From Nostoc parmelioides FACHB-3921 (GTDB taxonomy: Bacteria; Cyanobacteriota; Cyanobacteriia; Cyanobacteriales; Nostocaceae): DNA of 64,000 nt. The notes under the pieces are model-generated. The model did not search any database, was not told the DNA's origin, and was given only the letters and a program-made list of their open reading frames with translations. The position numbers and the translations under genes were made by a program. Where the stretch lies: positions 1 through 64,000 of the forward strand of contig NZ_JACJQL010000040.1 of assembly GCF_014696625.1 (NCBI RefSeq), written 5' to 3'. Shown here in pieces: positions 38,801 through 48,800 of the stretch. Within the stretch, counting starts at the first letter, position 1, and each line of letters begins with the position of its first letter.

Positions 38801-41800
38801 AAGGTTTTTGTGCTTGTTGTTGCGCCAAGACTTGTAAAGCACTTTCTTGTTCAGTTGTAGATAAATCCTGCAAATCCACCACTGATACTATTCCCAATCC
38901 CCAGTCCCTAGTCCCCAATTCCCAATCCCCAGTCCCCAATTCCCTGATTACTTGAATTGGTTGTCCGCCAACTGTCAGGAAATTAGTACGCAAGGCTTCG
39001 TGACGACCAATAATTTCTTGTAAGCTTTGTTCTAAAGCAGTTCGATTCAAGGTTCCAGCCAGACGCAAAGCTATCGGTATGTTGTAGAAAGAGCTATTGG
39101 GGTTTAACTTGTCTAAAAACCATAGCCTTGTTTGGGCATAAGACAGGGGTAACTCCGTATTTCTTGTCCTTGGTAAGATGGCTGATGCTGTTAGCTCTAA
39201 GTCTTGTCGTTGCAACTGTTGAATATTTGCCGACAACTCCGCAACCGTTGGTGCAGCAAATAAACTCCGCAATGGTAGTTCTATGTTCCAGCTGGTACGT
39301 ATGCGGGAAATCAGTTGGGTTGCCAGTAAGGAATGTCCCCCAAGTTCAAAGAAGTTATCATGTATTCCCACTTGCTCTAATTTCAGCACTTGCGCCCAAA
39401 TCCCTGCGAGCATTTCTTCGGTTGGGTTCCGTGGAGCAGCATATTTGTCTGATAATTGGCTGTGTAAATCAGGGGCGGGTAAAGCACGGCGGTCTAGTTT
39501 ACCGTTGGGGGAAAGGGGTAGAGCATCCAAGATAACTATGGCACTTGGCATCATATACTCTGGTAATTTTTCCTTGAGGAAGTCCCGTACTTCCCTCACC
39601 GAAAGTATCTGCTGTTTTTCTGGTACAACGTAAGCAACTAGGCGTTTATTTCCAGGTGTATCTTCACGGACAACTACACAAGATGCTTGCACATCCCCAT
39701 ATTGGCTCAGTACTGCTTCCACCTCACCCAACTCAATGCGGAAACCGCGAATTTTCACTTGATTATCAATGCGTCCTAAAGATTCGATGTTACCGTCAGG
39801 TAAATAACGTGCTAAGTCTCCGGTTTTATATAATTTTTTCCCTCCTACTTTCTCAAAAGGATGAGGAATAAATTTCTCCTGGGTTAACTCATGACGGTTA
39901 AAGTAGCCTTGGGCTAAAAGCACACCAGCAATATACACTTCTCCTGGTACACCAATGGGTACAGGTTGTAAGAACTTGTCCAGAATATAGATTTGTGCGT
40001 TGGCAATAGGGCGACCAATGGGAGGAAGCACAGGCCAAGTCTCTACTGCATCACTCAAAGTAAAACTGGTGGCTAAATGGCTTTCTGATGGCCCGTATTG
40101 ATTGTGCAATGTACAATCAGTTAATTTATGGAACCACTGAGAAATGGCAGGGGTAATCTGTAACTGTTCTCCAGCCGTAATGATTTCCCGCAAATGAGTA
40201 TTAACACATCCATTACTAACGGCAACTTCCGCCAGTTGCTGTAAGCCCACAAAGGGGAGGAAAATTCTTTCTATGGCTTTTTCTTGGAGAAAGTCTAACA
40301 AAGCTGATGTATCTCTGCGTAGTTCCTCTGTAATTAAGAACAATGTGCCGCCAGAACACCAAGTAGTGAATATTTCTTGGAAAGAGACATCAAAGCTAAT
40401 GGAAGCAAATTGCAGGGTTTTAGCTCCACGGGCAATTTTCAAATTATCCTGATGCCACAGGATATGATTGCCCAGGGCAAGCTGATTCATCGCTATACCC
40501 TTGGGTTGACCTGTAGAACCAGAAGTATAAATTAAATAAGCTAAGTTATGGGTTTGTACGTCACAAATCAGATTTTCCCGACTGTTGTGAGTAATCAGTT
40601 GAGCATCGGTATCCAGACAAATCAGCTTGGCTTGATGCTGGGGTAATCTGTTAACGAGTGACTGCTGTGTTAACAAAACTGAAACTTGAGCATCTTCTAA
40701 AATAAAACTCAAACGCTCAGTGGGATACTCTGGGTCAAGGGGTACATAAGCAGCACCAGCTTTGAGAATCCCCAATAGTCCAATGACCATCTCCAAAGAA
40801 CGTTCTACACAAAGCCCCACCAGGACATCTGCTTTCACACCCAAAGATTGCAAGTAATGGGCTAATTGGTTAGCACGACCATTCAATTGCTGATAAGTGA
40901 GTTGTTGATTTTCCCATTCCACAGCCACAGCGTTAGGTGTACGCTCTACCTGTTCCTCAAATAATTGATAGATGCACTTATCTAATGGATAATCCACTTG
41001 AGTATCGTTCCACTCCACCAGTAACTTTTGTTGTTCTGGTGGTGTTAGCAGTGGTAATTGTGCGATTGGCTGTTCTGGGTTAGCAACAATACCTGTCAGC
41101 AAAGTCACAAAATGAACAGTCATTCGCTCAATGGTACTAGCATCAAACAAATCAGTGTTGTATTCCCATAGCCCTATCAATCCAGAAGCTGTGTTCTGCA
41201 TGATTAAGGTTAAATCAAACCTAGCGTTTGCCCCTTTCATGGGGAATGGACTGACAGTTAGCCCAGTTAATTCTACTTGTGATGTAGGGGCATTCTGCAA
41301 GACAAACATCACTTGAAACAGTGGTGTATGACTCAAATCGCGTTCTGGCTGTAATGCTTCTACCAACATTTCAAAAGGTAAATGTTGATGAGAGTATGCC
41401 TCCATTGCCATTTCCCGGACACGAGTCAGCAACTCACAAAAACTAGGATTCCCTGCCAAATTAGAACGCATGACTAAAGTATTGACAAAAAAGCCAATTA
41501 ACCCTTCTATCTCAGAGCGATCGCGGTTAGCAATTGGCGAACCCACCAAAATATCTTCTTGTCCTGTGTAGCGATAAAGCAGAGTATCAAAGGCTGCTAA
41601 CAGGGTCATAAACAGGGTACAACCATGCTCTTGGCTCAGTTTTGTCAGTTCATTAGTTAGCTGCCGTGACAGTGCAAACTCTTGATATGCGCCGTTGTCA
41701 GTTTGTACTGCTGGTCTTGGTCGGTCAGTTGGTAAGGACAGTAAAGCTGGTGCGTCTTTTAGTTGTTGTTCCCAGTAACTCAGTTGCCTTTGTAATACAT

Positions 41801-44800
41801 CCCCTTGCAACCATTGTCTTTGCCAAGTGGCGAAATCTGCGTACTGGACAGGTAGTGGTGCTAAAGGTGTTCGCGTAGCGTCTTGCAGAGAAGTTTGACC
41901 ATGAGAATAAGCATTATATAGTGCGGCTAATTCTTGGATAAACACACCTATCGACCAACCGTCAGAGACAATATGGTGCATACACAGCAACAAAACCTGT
42001 TCTGTCTTGGACAAGACAACTAACGTCACCCTGATTAATGCTTGTGTTGCCAAGTCAAACGGTTGAATAGCTTGCTGTTTGGCTAATTGCTGTGCGGTGA
42101 TTTCCTTTTCATTTGTGGATAAGTGCTGCAAATCAACAACTGATACTATCCCCAATCCCCAATCCCCATTACCCAGTCCCCTAATAACCTGCATTGGTTG
42201 TCCATCAACTGCGATGAAGTTGCAGCGTAAGGCTTCGTGACGATGAATAATTTCTTGTAAGCTTTGTTCTAAGGCAGATATATTCAGTGTTCCGACTAGA
42301 CGCAACGCTGTAGGAATGTTGTAAAAGGCGCTGTTCGGGTTGAACTGGTCTAAAAACCACAAACGCTGTTGAGCAAAAGACAGTGGTAATTCTGCATTGT
42401 TTACCCTTGGGACAATGGGTGCTGTAGAAACTTCCAAGTCTTGTTGCTGTAATTGCCCAATTGATGGCGCTAATTCGGCAACTGTGGCATTTGCAAACAA
42501 CTCACGCAATGGTAGTTCCACTTTGAAGACATTACGGATGCGTGAAACTAGTTGCGTTGCCAGTAGGGAGTGTCCCCCCAGTTCAAAGAAGTTATCATGT
42601 ATGCCTACTTGCTCAACTTTCAGCACTTGCGCCCAGATTTGTGCCAGCATCTCCTCAGTTGGTGTACGTGGGGCTACATATTTTTCGAGTTGTGTGCTAT
42701 CTAAGTCTGGTTTCGGCAAAGCGCGACGGTCTAATTTACCGTTGGGAGTCAGAGGTAGATACTCCAGCAATACAAAAGCACTGGGAACCATGTACTCTGG
42801 TACCTTTGCCTTGATAAATTGTCGCAGTTCGTTGATTGTGGGTGTACAGTCTGGATGTGCTACTACGTAGGCAACTAAGCGTTTATCACCGACATGATCT
42901 TCGCGGACAATGACACAAGCTGCTTGCACATCGCTATGTTGGTTTAGTGTTGCTTCAATTTCGCCCAACTCAATGCGGAAACCACGTATTTTTACTTGGC
43001 TATCAATACGTCCTAAGTATTCAATATTGCCATCAGGCAGATATCGAGCTAAGTCTCCTGTTTTGTAAAGGCGAGAATCGGGGTCAGCGCTAAAGGGGTT
43101 AGAAATGAATTTCTCTTGTGTCAATTGTGGGCGGTTAAGGTAGCCTTGTGCTAACCCCAAACCACCAATATGTAGTTCTCCAGCTACGCCTATAGGAACT
43201 GGTTGTAAGAACGAATCTAAAATATAGATTTGTGTGTTGGCGATGGGTTGCCCAATAGGCACTGTTCTCAGATGAGTATCTGGTTTACATTGCCAGTAAG
43301 TAACATCAATTGCCGCTTCTGTAGGCCCGTAGAGATTATGCAGTTCGCAGTCTAGGCGAGCAAAAAAGCGTTCTTGGAGTTCTAAAGGCAGAGCTTCGCC
43401 ACTACAAATAACTCGTTTTAAACTACTGCAACTTTCTAAATTTTGTTCTTCTAAGAAAACCTGGAGCATAGAAGGAACAAAATGTAGTGTAGTAACCTGC
43501 TCCTGTGAAATCAAGTTGACCAAGTAAGCACTATCTTTATGTCCACCGGGTTTAGCCACAACTAAACGCGCTCCAGTCATTAACGGCCAGAAGAACTCCC
43601 AAACTGACACATCAAAGCTAAAAGGGGTTTTCTGTAAAATGCAGTCGGCTGGTGTTAATTGATAAGCTTGCTGCATCCACAATAGACGATTGCAAATGCC
43701 TAAGTGGGTGTTCATGGCTCCTTTGGGTTTGCCCGTAGAACCAGAAGTATAAATCACATAAGCCAAGTTACTGTACTGCACACCAGCAATGGGATTTTCT
43801 TGGCTCGATAGAGCGATAGATTGCCAGTCAGTATCTAAACAGACAATTTGTCCTGGATGTTCAGGCAACTTTTTGAGGAGTTGTTGTTGTGTTAGCAGTA
43901 ATGGAGCTTGAGCATCTTCTAGCATGAAAGTCAAGCGGTCTTGAGGATAATCTGGGTCGAGTGGCAAATATGCCCCACCTGCCTTGAGAATCCCCAATAG
44001 TCCTACCACCATCTCTAAAGAACGTTCTACACAAATCCCCACCAACACATCTGGTTTTACACCCAGTGAGCGCAAGTGATGAGCCAATTGATTAGCACGA
44101 TTGTTTAACTGCTGATAAGTCAGCTTTTGCCCTTCAAAAAAAACTGCGATCGCATCTGGGGTACGTTCAACTTGCTCTTCAAACAACTGATAGATAAACT
44201 TATCCTGGGGATAATCTACTTGAGTGTTGTTCCATTCCACCAACAGTTGATGATGTTCTGCTGGACTCAAAATTGGTAATTCTGCAATTGGCGCTTTGGG
44301 ATTGGCAACAATTGCTTGTAATAAAGTTTGAAAATGTTGGGCTATGCGAGCAATTGTAGCCCCATCAAATAAATCAGTACTGTAAGACCATACACCCTCT
44401 AAACCTCCTGAAACTTCCCAATAGTCTACTTCCAGGTCAAATTTGACTGTTTCATCTATGGGTAGGGAGATGTTCTCAATAGTTACACCAGGTAAATTCC
44501 AAGTCTCCTGTGAGGCATTCTGGAGGGAAAACATCACCTGTACCAGGGGATTACGGCTCAAATCTCGCTCTGGCTGGAGCTTTTCCACCAACACATCAAA
44601 GGGTAAATCCTGGTGGGTGTATGCTGACAATGTTGTTTGTCGCACTTGTGCCAAGAAATCGGCAAAGCTGGGATTCCCAGACAGATCACCCCTTAACGCT
44701 AAGGTGTTGGCAAAAAACCCCATTAACTGCTTGACTTGGGGATTGTTGCGGTTGGCAATGGGAGAGCCAACAACAATATCTGATTGACCAGTATAACGAT

Positions 44801-45830
44801 GAAGTAATACTAAAAAAGCAGCCAGTAGAGTCATAAACAGTGTTGTCTCTGACTCTTGGCTCAACTGCTTGAGGCTTTGTGTGAGGTTGCTATCTAGTTG
44901 AAAACGCTCAACTGCACCCCGGAAGGTCTGAACTGGTGGTCTTGGTTTATCAGTGGGCAGTTCTAGTACCCCAGGAACACCTGCTAATTGTTTTTGCCAG
45001 TAAACTAGTTGCTGATCCAGAACTTCGCCTGTCAGCCATTGGCGTTGCCAAAAAGCAAAGTCAGCATATTGGATGGGTAATTCTGGTAGTGGGTTGGGTA
45101 ATCCTTGAGTGAAAGCTGTATATAGCTGTGATAACTCACTAAAAAAGATGTTTAAAGACCAGCCATCATAGATGATGTGGTGCATCTTCAACAGCAGTAT
45201 ATACTCCTGGTGACTCAGTTGCAGTAGAGTGAGTTGTACTAATGGGCCCACAACTAAATCGAAGGGCTGGGATGCTTGAGAATTAGCTATTTGCCGAATT
45301 TTGTCAGTTTGTTCCTCATCTGACAACCCTTGCAAATCATACACTGGCAAAGCTAAAGCAGTCGGGGCAGCAATTACCTGGACGGGTTTGCCATCTACTG
45401 CGGGAAAGGTTGTTCTTAATATTTCGTGGCGGCGAACAAGTTCATTCAAGCTTTGCTCTAATGCAACTACATTCAGCGACCCATTTAGTCGCTGAATCAG
45501 GAGCATATTATAAGAACGACTGTCGGGGGAGAGCTGGTGCAGAAACCAGAGGCGCTGCTGTGCAGAAGATAGGGGCAGATCACCATCCCGTGACGCTGGT
45601 TGAATCGAAGACTGATGAGCCGCTTTCACCTGCTTTGCTTGCTGTAAAAATAGAATAATTTCTGTTTTACGAGCAGCTATTTCCTGACGCATGGTGGGAG
45701 TTAATACCCCTTCAGGTGCATGACAACGCAAGCGAACCTCTTCTAGAGGCGCTCCGCTAACGCCATCAATTTCTATTTCAATTTTCAAGCTTGTCAGGTG
45801 ACGAACGAATTCAACAGTGCTGTTAGTCAT
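35883..45830 (-). CDS. NRPS, three modules (C-A-PCP)x3
   Basis: The 3315-residue synthetase has an N-terminal TubC-type docking domain (1-60) and three C-A-PCP modules. Condensation motifs HHxxxDG lie near residues 217, 1285 and 2373, A3 motifs near 693, 1770 and 2850, and PCP serines near 1080, 2160 and 3226. Pocket residues by eye: A1 D-V-W-H-I-S-L-I-D (Ser); A2 D-V-Q-F-I-A-Q-L-A (Pro/methylproline type); A3 D-A-W-T-I-A-A-V-C (Phe). No epimerase is present. The C terminus is basic (RQQHRAQRKR), unlike the acidic tails of the other subunits, matching a PKS partner that lacks a TubC domain. The gene starts 2 nt after the upstream stop, so the two are translationally coupled. C domains 2 and 3 contain heptamer insertions. 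Confidence 0.93.
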   Translation of the reverse strand: MTNSTVEFVRHLTSLKIEIEIDGVSGAPLEEVRLRCHAPEGVLTPTMRQEIAARKTEIILFLQQAKQVKAAHQSSIQPASRDGDLPLSSAQQRLWFLHQLSPDSRSYNMLLIQRLNGSLNVVALEQSLNELVRRHEILRTTFPAVDGKPVQVIAAPTALALPVYDLQGLSDEEQTDKIRQIANSQASQPFDLVVGPLVQLTLLQLSHQEYILLLKMHHIIYDGWSLNIFFSELSQLYTAFTQGLPNPLPELPIQYADFAFWQRQWLTGEVLDQQLVYWQKQLAGVPGVLELPTDKPRPPVQTFRGAVERFQLDSNLTQSLKQLSQESETTLFMTLLAAFLVLLHRYTGQSDIVVGSPIANRNNPQVKQLMGFFANTLALRGDLSGNPSFADFLAQVRQTTLSAYTHQDLPFDVLVEKLQPERDLSRNPLVQVMFSLQNASQETWNLPGVTIENISLPIDETVKFDLEVDYWEVSGGLEGVWSYSTDLFDGATIARIAQHFQTLLQAIVANPKAPIAELPILSPAEHHQLLVEWNNTQVDYPQDKFIYQLFEEQVERTPDAIAVFFEGQKLTYQQLNNRANQLAHHLRSLGVKPDVLVGICVERSLEMVVGLLGILKAGGAYLPLDPDYPQDRLTFMLEDAQAPLLLTQQQLLKKLPEHPGQIVCLDTDWQSIALSSQENPIAGVQYSNLAYVIYTSGSTGKPKGAMNTHLGICNRLLWMQQAYQLTPADCILQKTPFSFDVSVWEFFWPLMTGARLVVAKPGGHKDSAYLVNLISQEQVTTLHFVPSMLQVFLEEQNLESCSSLKRVICSGEALPLELQERFFARLDCELHNLYGPTEAAIDVTYWQCKPDTHLRTVPIGQPIANTQIYILDSFLQPVPIGVAGELHIGGLGLAQGYLNRPQLTQEKFISNPFSADPDSRLYKTGDLARYLPDGNIEYLGRIDSQVKIRGFRIELGEIEATLNQHSDVQAACVIVREDHVGDKRLVAYVVAHPDCTPTINELRQFIKAKVPEYMVPSAFVLLEYLPLTPNGKLDRRALPKPDLDSTQLEKYVAPRTPTEEMLAQIWAQVLKVEQVGIHDNFFELGGHSLLATQLVSRIRNVFKVELPLRELFANATVAELAPSIGQLQQQDLEVSTAPIVPRVNNAELPLSFAQQRLWFLDQFNPNSAFYNIPTALRLVGTLNISALEQSLQEIIHRHEALRCNFIAVDGQPMQVIRGLGNGDWGLGIVSVVDLQHLSTNEKEITAQQLAKQQAIQPFDLATQALIRVTLVVLSKTEQVLLLCMHHIVSDGWSIGVFIQELAALYNAYSHGQTSLQDATRTPLAPLPVQYADFATWQRQWLQGDVLQRQLSYWEQQLKDAPALLSLPTDRPRPAVQTDNGAYQEFALSRQLTNELTKLSQEHGCTLFMTLLAAFDTLLYRYTGQEDILVGSPIANRDRSEIEGLIGFFVNTLVMRSNLAGNPSFCELLTRVREMAMEAYSHQHLPFEMLVEALQPERDLSHTPLFQVMFVLQNAPTSQVELTGLTVSPFPMKGANARFDLTLIMQNTASGLIGLWEYNTDLFDASTIERMTVHFVTLLTGIVANPEQPIAQLPLLTPPEQQKLLVEWNDTQVDYPLDKCIYQLFEEQVERTPNAVAVEWENQQLTYQQLNGRANQLAHYLQSLGVKADVLVGLCVERSLEMVIGLLGILKAGAAYVPLDPEYPTERLSFILEDAQVSVLLTQQSLVNRLPQHQAKLICLDTDAQLITHNSRENLICDVQTHNLAYLIYTSGSTGQPKGIAMNQLALGNHILWHQDNLKIARGAKTLQFASISFDVSFQEIFTTWCSGGTLFLITEELRRDTSALLDFLQEKAIERIFLPFVGLQQLAEVAVSNGCVNTHLREIITAGEQLQITPAISQWFHKLTDCTLHNQYGPSESHLATSFTLSDAVETWPVLPPIGRPIANAQIYILDKFLQPVPIGVPGEVYIAGVLLAQGYFNRHELTQEKFIPHPFEKVGGKKLYKTGDLARYLPDGNIESLGRIDNQVKIRGFRIELGEVEAVLSQYGDVQASCVVVREDTPGNKRLVAYVVPEKQQILSVREVRDFLKEKLPEYMMPSAIVILDALPLSPNGKLDRRALPAPDLHSQLSDKYAAPRNPTEEMLAGIWAQVLKLEQVGIHDNFFELGGHSLLATQLISRIRTSWNIELPLRSLFAAPTVAELSANIQQLQRQDLELTASAILPRTRNTELPLSYAQTRLWFLDKLNPNSSFYNIPIALRLAGTLNRTALEQSLQEIIGRHEALRTNFLTVGGQPIQVIRELGTGDWELGTRDWGLGIVSVVDLQDLSTTEQESALQVLAQQQAQKPFELAKQLLVRAALVLLSETEHALLVCIHHIVFDGWSIGVFFQELAALYDTYSQGQSPSLTPLLIQYADFAIWQRGWLQGDVLQRQLSYWQQQLANAPSLLSLPTDRPRPAVQTFAGAYQEFVLSGELTDRLVKLSQERGCTLFMTLLAAYDTLLYRYTGQSDILVGTPIANRDRSEIEGLIGFFVNTLVLRSNLAGNPSFSELLTRVREVALGAYAHQNVPFEMLVEALQPERNLSHTPLFQVMFVLQNAPASQLELTGITASLIKVKSTTTKFDLTLIMQNTASGLVGVWEYNTDLFDASTIERMTGHFVTLLEGVIANPQQPISQLPILATVEQQQLLVEWNNTQADYPSDKCIHQLFEEQVERTPDAVAVVFGNEQLTYQQLNCRANQLAHYLRSLGVKPDVLVGICVERSLEMVVGLLGILKAGGAYLPLDPEYPPERLSLMLEDAQVFVLVTQQHLIERLPQYQAKLVCLDETWEQIAQNSQDNPTSGVKACHLANLIYTSGSTGRPKGVMVEHKGLCNLAQAQIQTFGLTPDSRVLQFASFSFDAAIWEIVMALMSGGRLYLATKDALLPGKPLIERLRDYSITLVTLPPSALAVMPVSELPELQTIIVAGEACAAELIRQWSVGRNFFNAYGPTEATVCATIGKATPKANAQCHNNEKISIGRAIANTQIYILDENLQPVPVGVPGELHIGGVGLARGYLNRPELTQEKFIPHPFEKSKLYKTGDLARYLPNGKIEYLGRIDHQVKIRGFRIELGEIETVLSQHDDVQICCVIAREETPGNKILVAYVVPQKDVTLTTGEMRQFLADKLPGYMVPATFVILPSLPLTPNGKVDRRALPNPNLHQELSDYVTPNTELERIIAGIWQQVLGVEKVGIYNNFFELGGHSLLLVKINQQLQEEFGLELSIIDMFNYPTVHSLSQHLNNIHKKNTVTQQNNSRPQSHSEIKDLKNRQLQSRQQHRAQRKR
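38891..38944 (-). repeat. Expanded heptamer repeat in frame inside a C domain
   Basis: The longest in-frame GGGGACT/GGGGATT array of the window is read as ELGTGDWELGTRDWGLG in the third C domain of the three-module NRPS. It sits at the position homologous to the shorter arrays at 27721 and 42149. Unit number differs between copies by multiples of 21 nt, which keeps frame. Confidence 0.75.
42149..42181 (-). repeat. Heptamer repeat in frame inside a C domain
   Basis: The array is read as GLGNGDWGLG in the second C domain of the three-module NRPS, homologous in position to those at 27721 and 38891. One unit is altered (GGGTAAT), so the array is drifting. Confidence 0.7.
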
Positions 45831-45832
45831 TC

Positions 45833-48800
45833 TTAAAACTCCACTACCTCGCTACTGACTTCTTTATTTGATAAATTTTGTGTGACTAAATTCACTACTT
45901 CTATATAGGCTGCTATCCCAGCTACGGTGGGAGACTCAAACATAATCTGTATAGATAAATCCAATCCAAAGGTTGAGTTGATCTGTGACAGGACTTGGGT
46001 AGCGAGTAGGGAATGACCACCAAGCTCGAAGAAGTTGTCTTTAACGCCAATGGTTTCCACGCCCAAGACTTCACTCCAGATTTGTGCCAGTTGAGCTTCA
46101 ATGGGAGTCCGGGGTAAAACAGTACCAGTTGACAGATTTCTAGTGGCTATATCAGGTTGTGGTAGGGCGCGACGGTCTACCTTGCCATTGGGTGTCAAGG
46201 GTAAGGTATGGAGGAGAACAAAAGCTTGCGGCACCATGTAATTTGGTAGCTTTTGTTGGATAAATTCGCGTACTTGCGGCACTAGCTTCTGGTTATCATG
46301 AGTGTAGTCATCAAGAACAGGAACTAAATAAGCGACTAGACGTTTATCACCAGGGGAGTCCTCCCTTACTACCACAACACTTTCCTTTAATAAGGGGTGT
46401 TGACTCAAAACGGTTTCGATTTCTCCCAATTCGATGCGAAAACCGCGAATTTTTACCTGATGGTCTATCCGACCCAGAAATTCAATATTGCCATCACTCT
46501 GGTAACGTGCTTTATCTCCCGTTTTGTAGAGACATGAATGGGAATCAGAACTAAAGACGTTGGGAATAAATTTCTGTTGTGTTAACTCTGGTCGGTTGAG
46601 ATATTCTCTGGCTAAACCATCACCCCCGATGTAAATTTCTCCTGGTACACCAACGCCCACTGGTTGCAGTTGGGAATCTAGCAAGTAAATTTGCGTGTTG
46701 GCAATTGGTCGCCCGATAGGAATGGTTGTAGCATCTGGGGGAACATTCTGTACTAAGTACCAAGAAGTAAATGTGGTATTCTCTGTGGGGCCATAGACAT
46801 GGAGTAGTTGCTGGGGCGCACCATTATTTAGTACTTCTCTGACCCATTTGACATCAACAGCCTCCCCACCAAATAAAAGATAGCGTAGTGAATTGAAAGC
46901 AGAGGGAATTTCCTGAGCAATTTGATTGAATAAGGCAGTTGTTAAGAATAATACGCTGATACCTTGCGATCGCACAAAGGCTGCGAACTGTTTGGGGGAA
47001 AGTGCCAAATCCTTGCTCACTCCTAACAACCGCGCGCCATTAAGTAAGGCTCCCCAAATTTCAAAGGTTGCAGCGTCGAAGGCGCAATTCGCCGCTTGAG
47101 CAATGACATCTGTTGGTTTGATGTCGATGTAGTTTGTGTTGATCACCAAGCGGTTTACTGCTTTGTGGTCAACAGCAACTCCTTTGGGTGTCCCTGTTGA
47201 ACCTGAAGTATAGATGACATAAGCGAGATGATCGGCTGTGACTTCCACCGTGGGGTTTTGCTGACTCTCTAAAGCGATCGCCTCTAGTACGGTATCAGTA
47301 TCAATGCAGACAATGCACCCTTGATGTTGGGGCAGAGTTTCAACTAGTTTCTGTGTTGTCAACAGCACTGATAGCTGTGTGTCTTCGATAATGAAAGCCA
47401 AACGCTCTTGAGGATATTCTGTATCCAAAGGTACATAAGCCCCGCCTGCCTTGAGAATTGCCAACAGCCCAACAATCATAGAGACAGAACGTTCAACACA
47501 AATACCCACCAACACACCTGGTTTTACACCCAGTTTTTGCAAATAATGTGCTAATTGATTTGCCTGTATATTCAACTGGTGATATGTGAGTTGTTGTTCT
47601 CCATATACTACAGCGATCGCATCAGGAGTTTTTTCGGCTTGGGCTGCAAATAAATGATGGATACATTGATGACGGGGATAATCAGTATCAGTGTTGTTCC
47701 ACTCTATTAATAATTGCTGTTTCTCCTGTGCTGTAAGTAGGGGTAATTGGTTGACTGATTGTTGTAGGTTAGTGACAATATTTGCCAACAAATTCTGGAA
47801 ATGTTTCATCATGCGGGCGATCGTTGCCCCATCAAATAAATCACTACTGTAATAGCAAATACCCTCAAGACCTTGGGGAACTTCCCAGAAGTGAACTTCT
47901 AGATCACACCGCACTGCATCAAGCTCCCAAGGCATTTCCTCGACCTTCAAATTGAGTAGATCCCAAGGATTGCTAGGGGCGTTCTGAAGCGCAAACATCA
48001 CTTGTACCAGTGGGTTACGATCTAGACTTCGCTCAAGGTGTAACTCTTCGATTAACATCTCAAAGGGCAAATCTTGATTCTCATAAGCGTCTTGAGTAAC
48101 CTGTTTTACCTGCTCTAGTAAGGTATTAAATGTCTTTTTTGGGGACAGATCAAATCTCAATGCCAAAGTATTGACAAAAAGTCCAATTAACCCTTCAATT
48201 TCTTGGCAGTTACGATTGGCAATGGGAGAACCGACAACAAGATCCCTTTGCCCACTGTAGCGAAACAGCAACACAACAAAACCCGCCAGCAGCGTCATAA
48301 ACAACGTGCTTCCTGAACCTTGGCTGAGTTTCTGGAGTTGTTGCGTCAGCTTACCATCTATTTGAAATCTTTCTATACCCCCTCGAAAAGTCTGTATAGC
48401 CGGGCGGGGACGGTCTGTAGGTAGTTCTAATACAGGTGGCGCTCCTGCTAACTGCTGTTTCCAGTAGCTTAACTGATGCTCTAATGTCTGATTTGTTAGG
48501 TGCTGGCGTTGCCATAAGCTAAAGTCTGCATACTGCACAGGTAACTCTGGCAATACCACCGAATCCCCCTTGACAATAGCTCGATAATAGGCAGAAAGTT
48601 CGTTTATGAAAACACCTTTTGACCAACCATCAGCAGCAATATGGTGAATAGCAAACAATAGTGCATACTCATCTTGAGAAACTCTCCAAAGCATCACCCG
48701 CAATACAGGATCATTCGCCAAATCAAATGATTTGCAGGCTTCTTTTATTGCCAGATGCTCGACTTGCTTCCAGGGATGTTCCACATTTTTTAGATCCACT

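Noticed and set aside
27721-42181. CRISPR-like direct repeats
   Set aside because: The units are 7 bp without spacers and lie in coding frames; there are no cas genes in the window.
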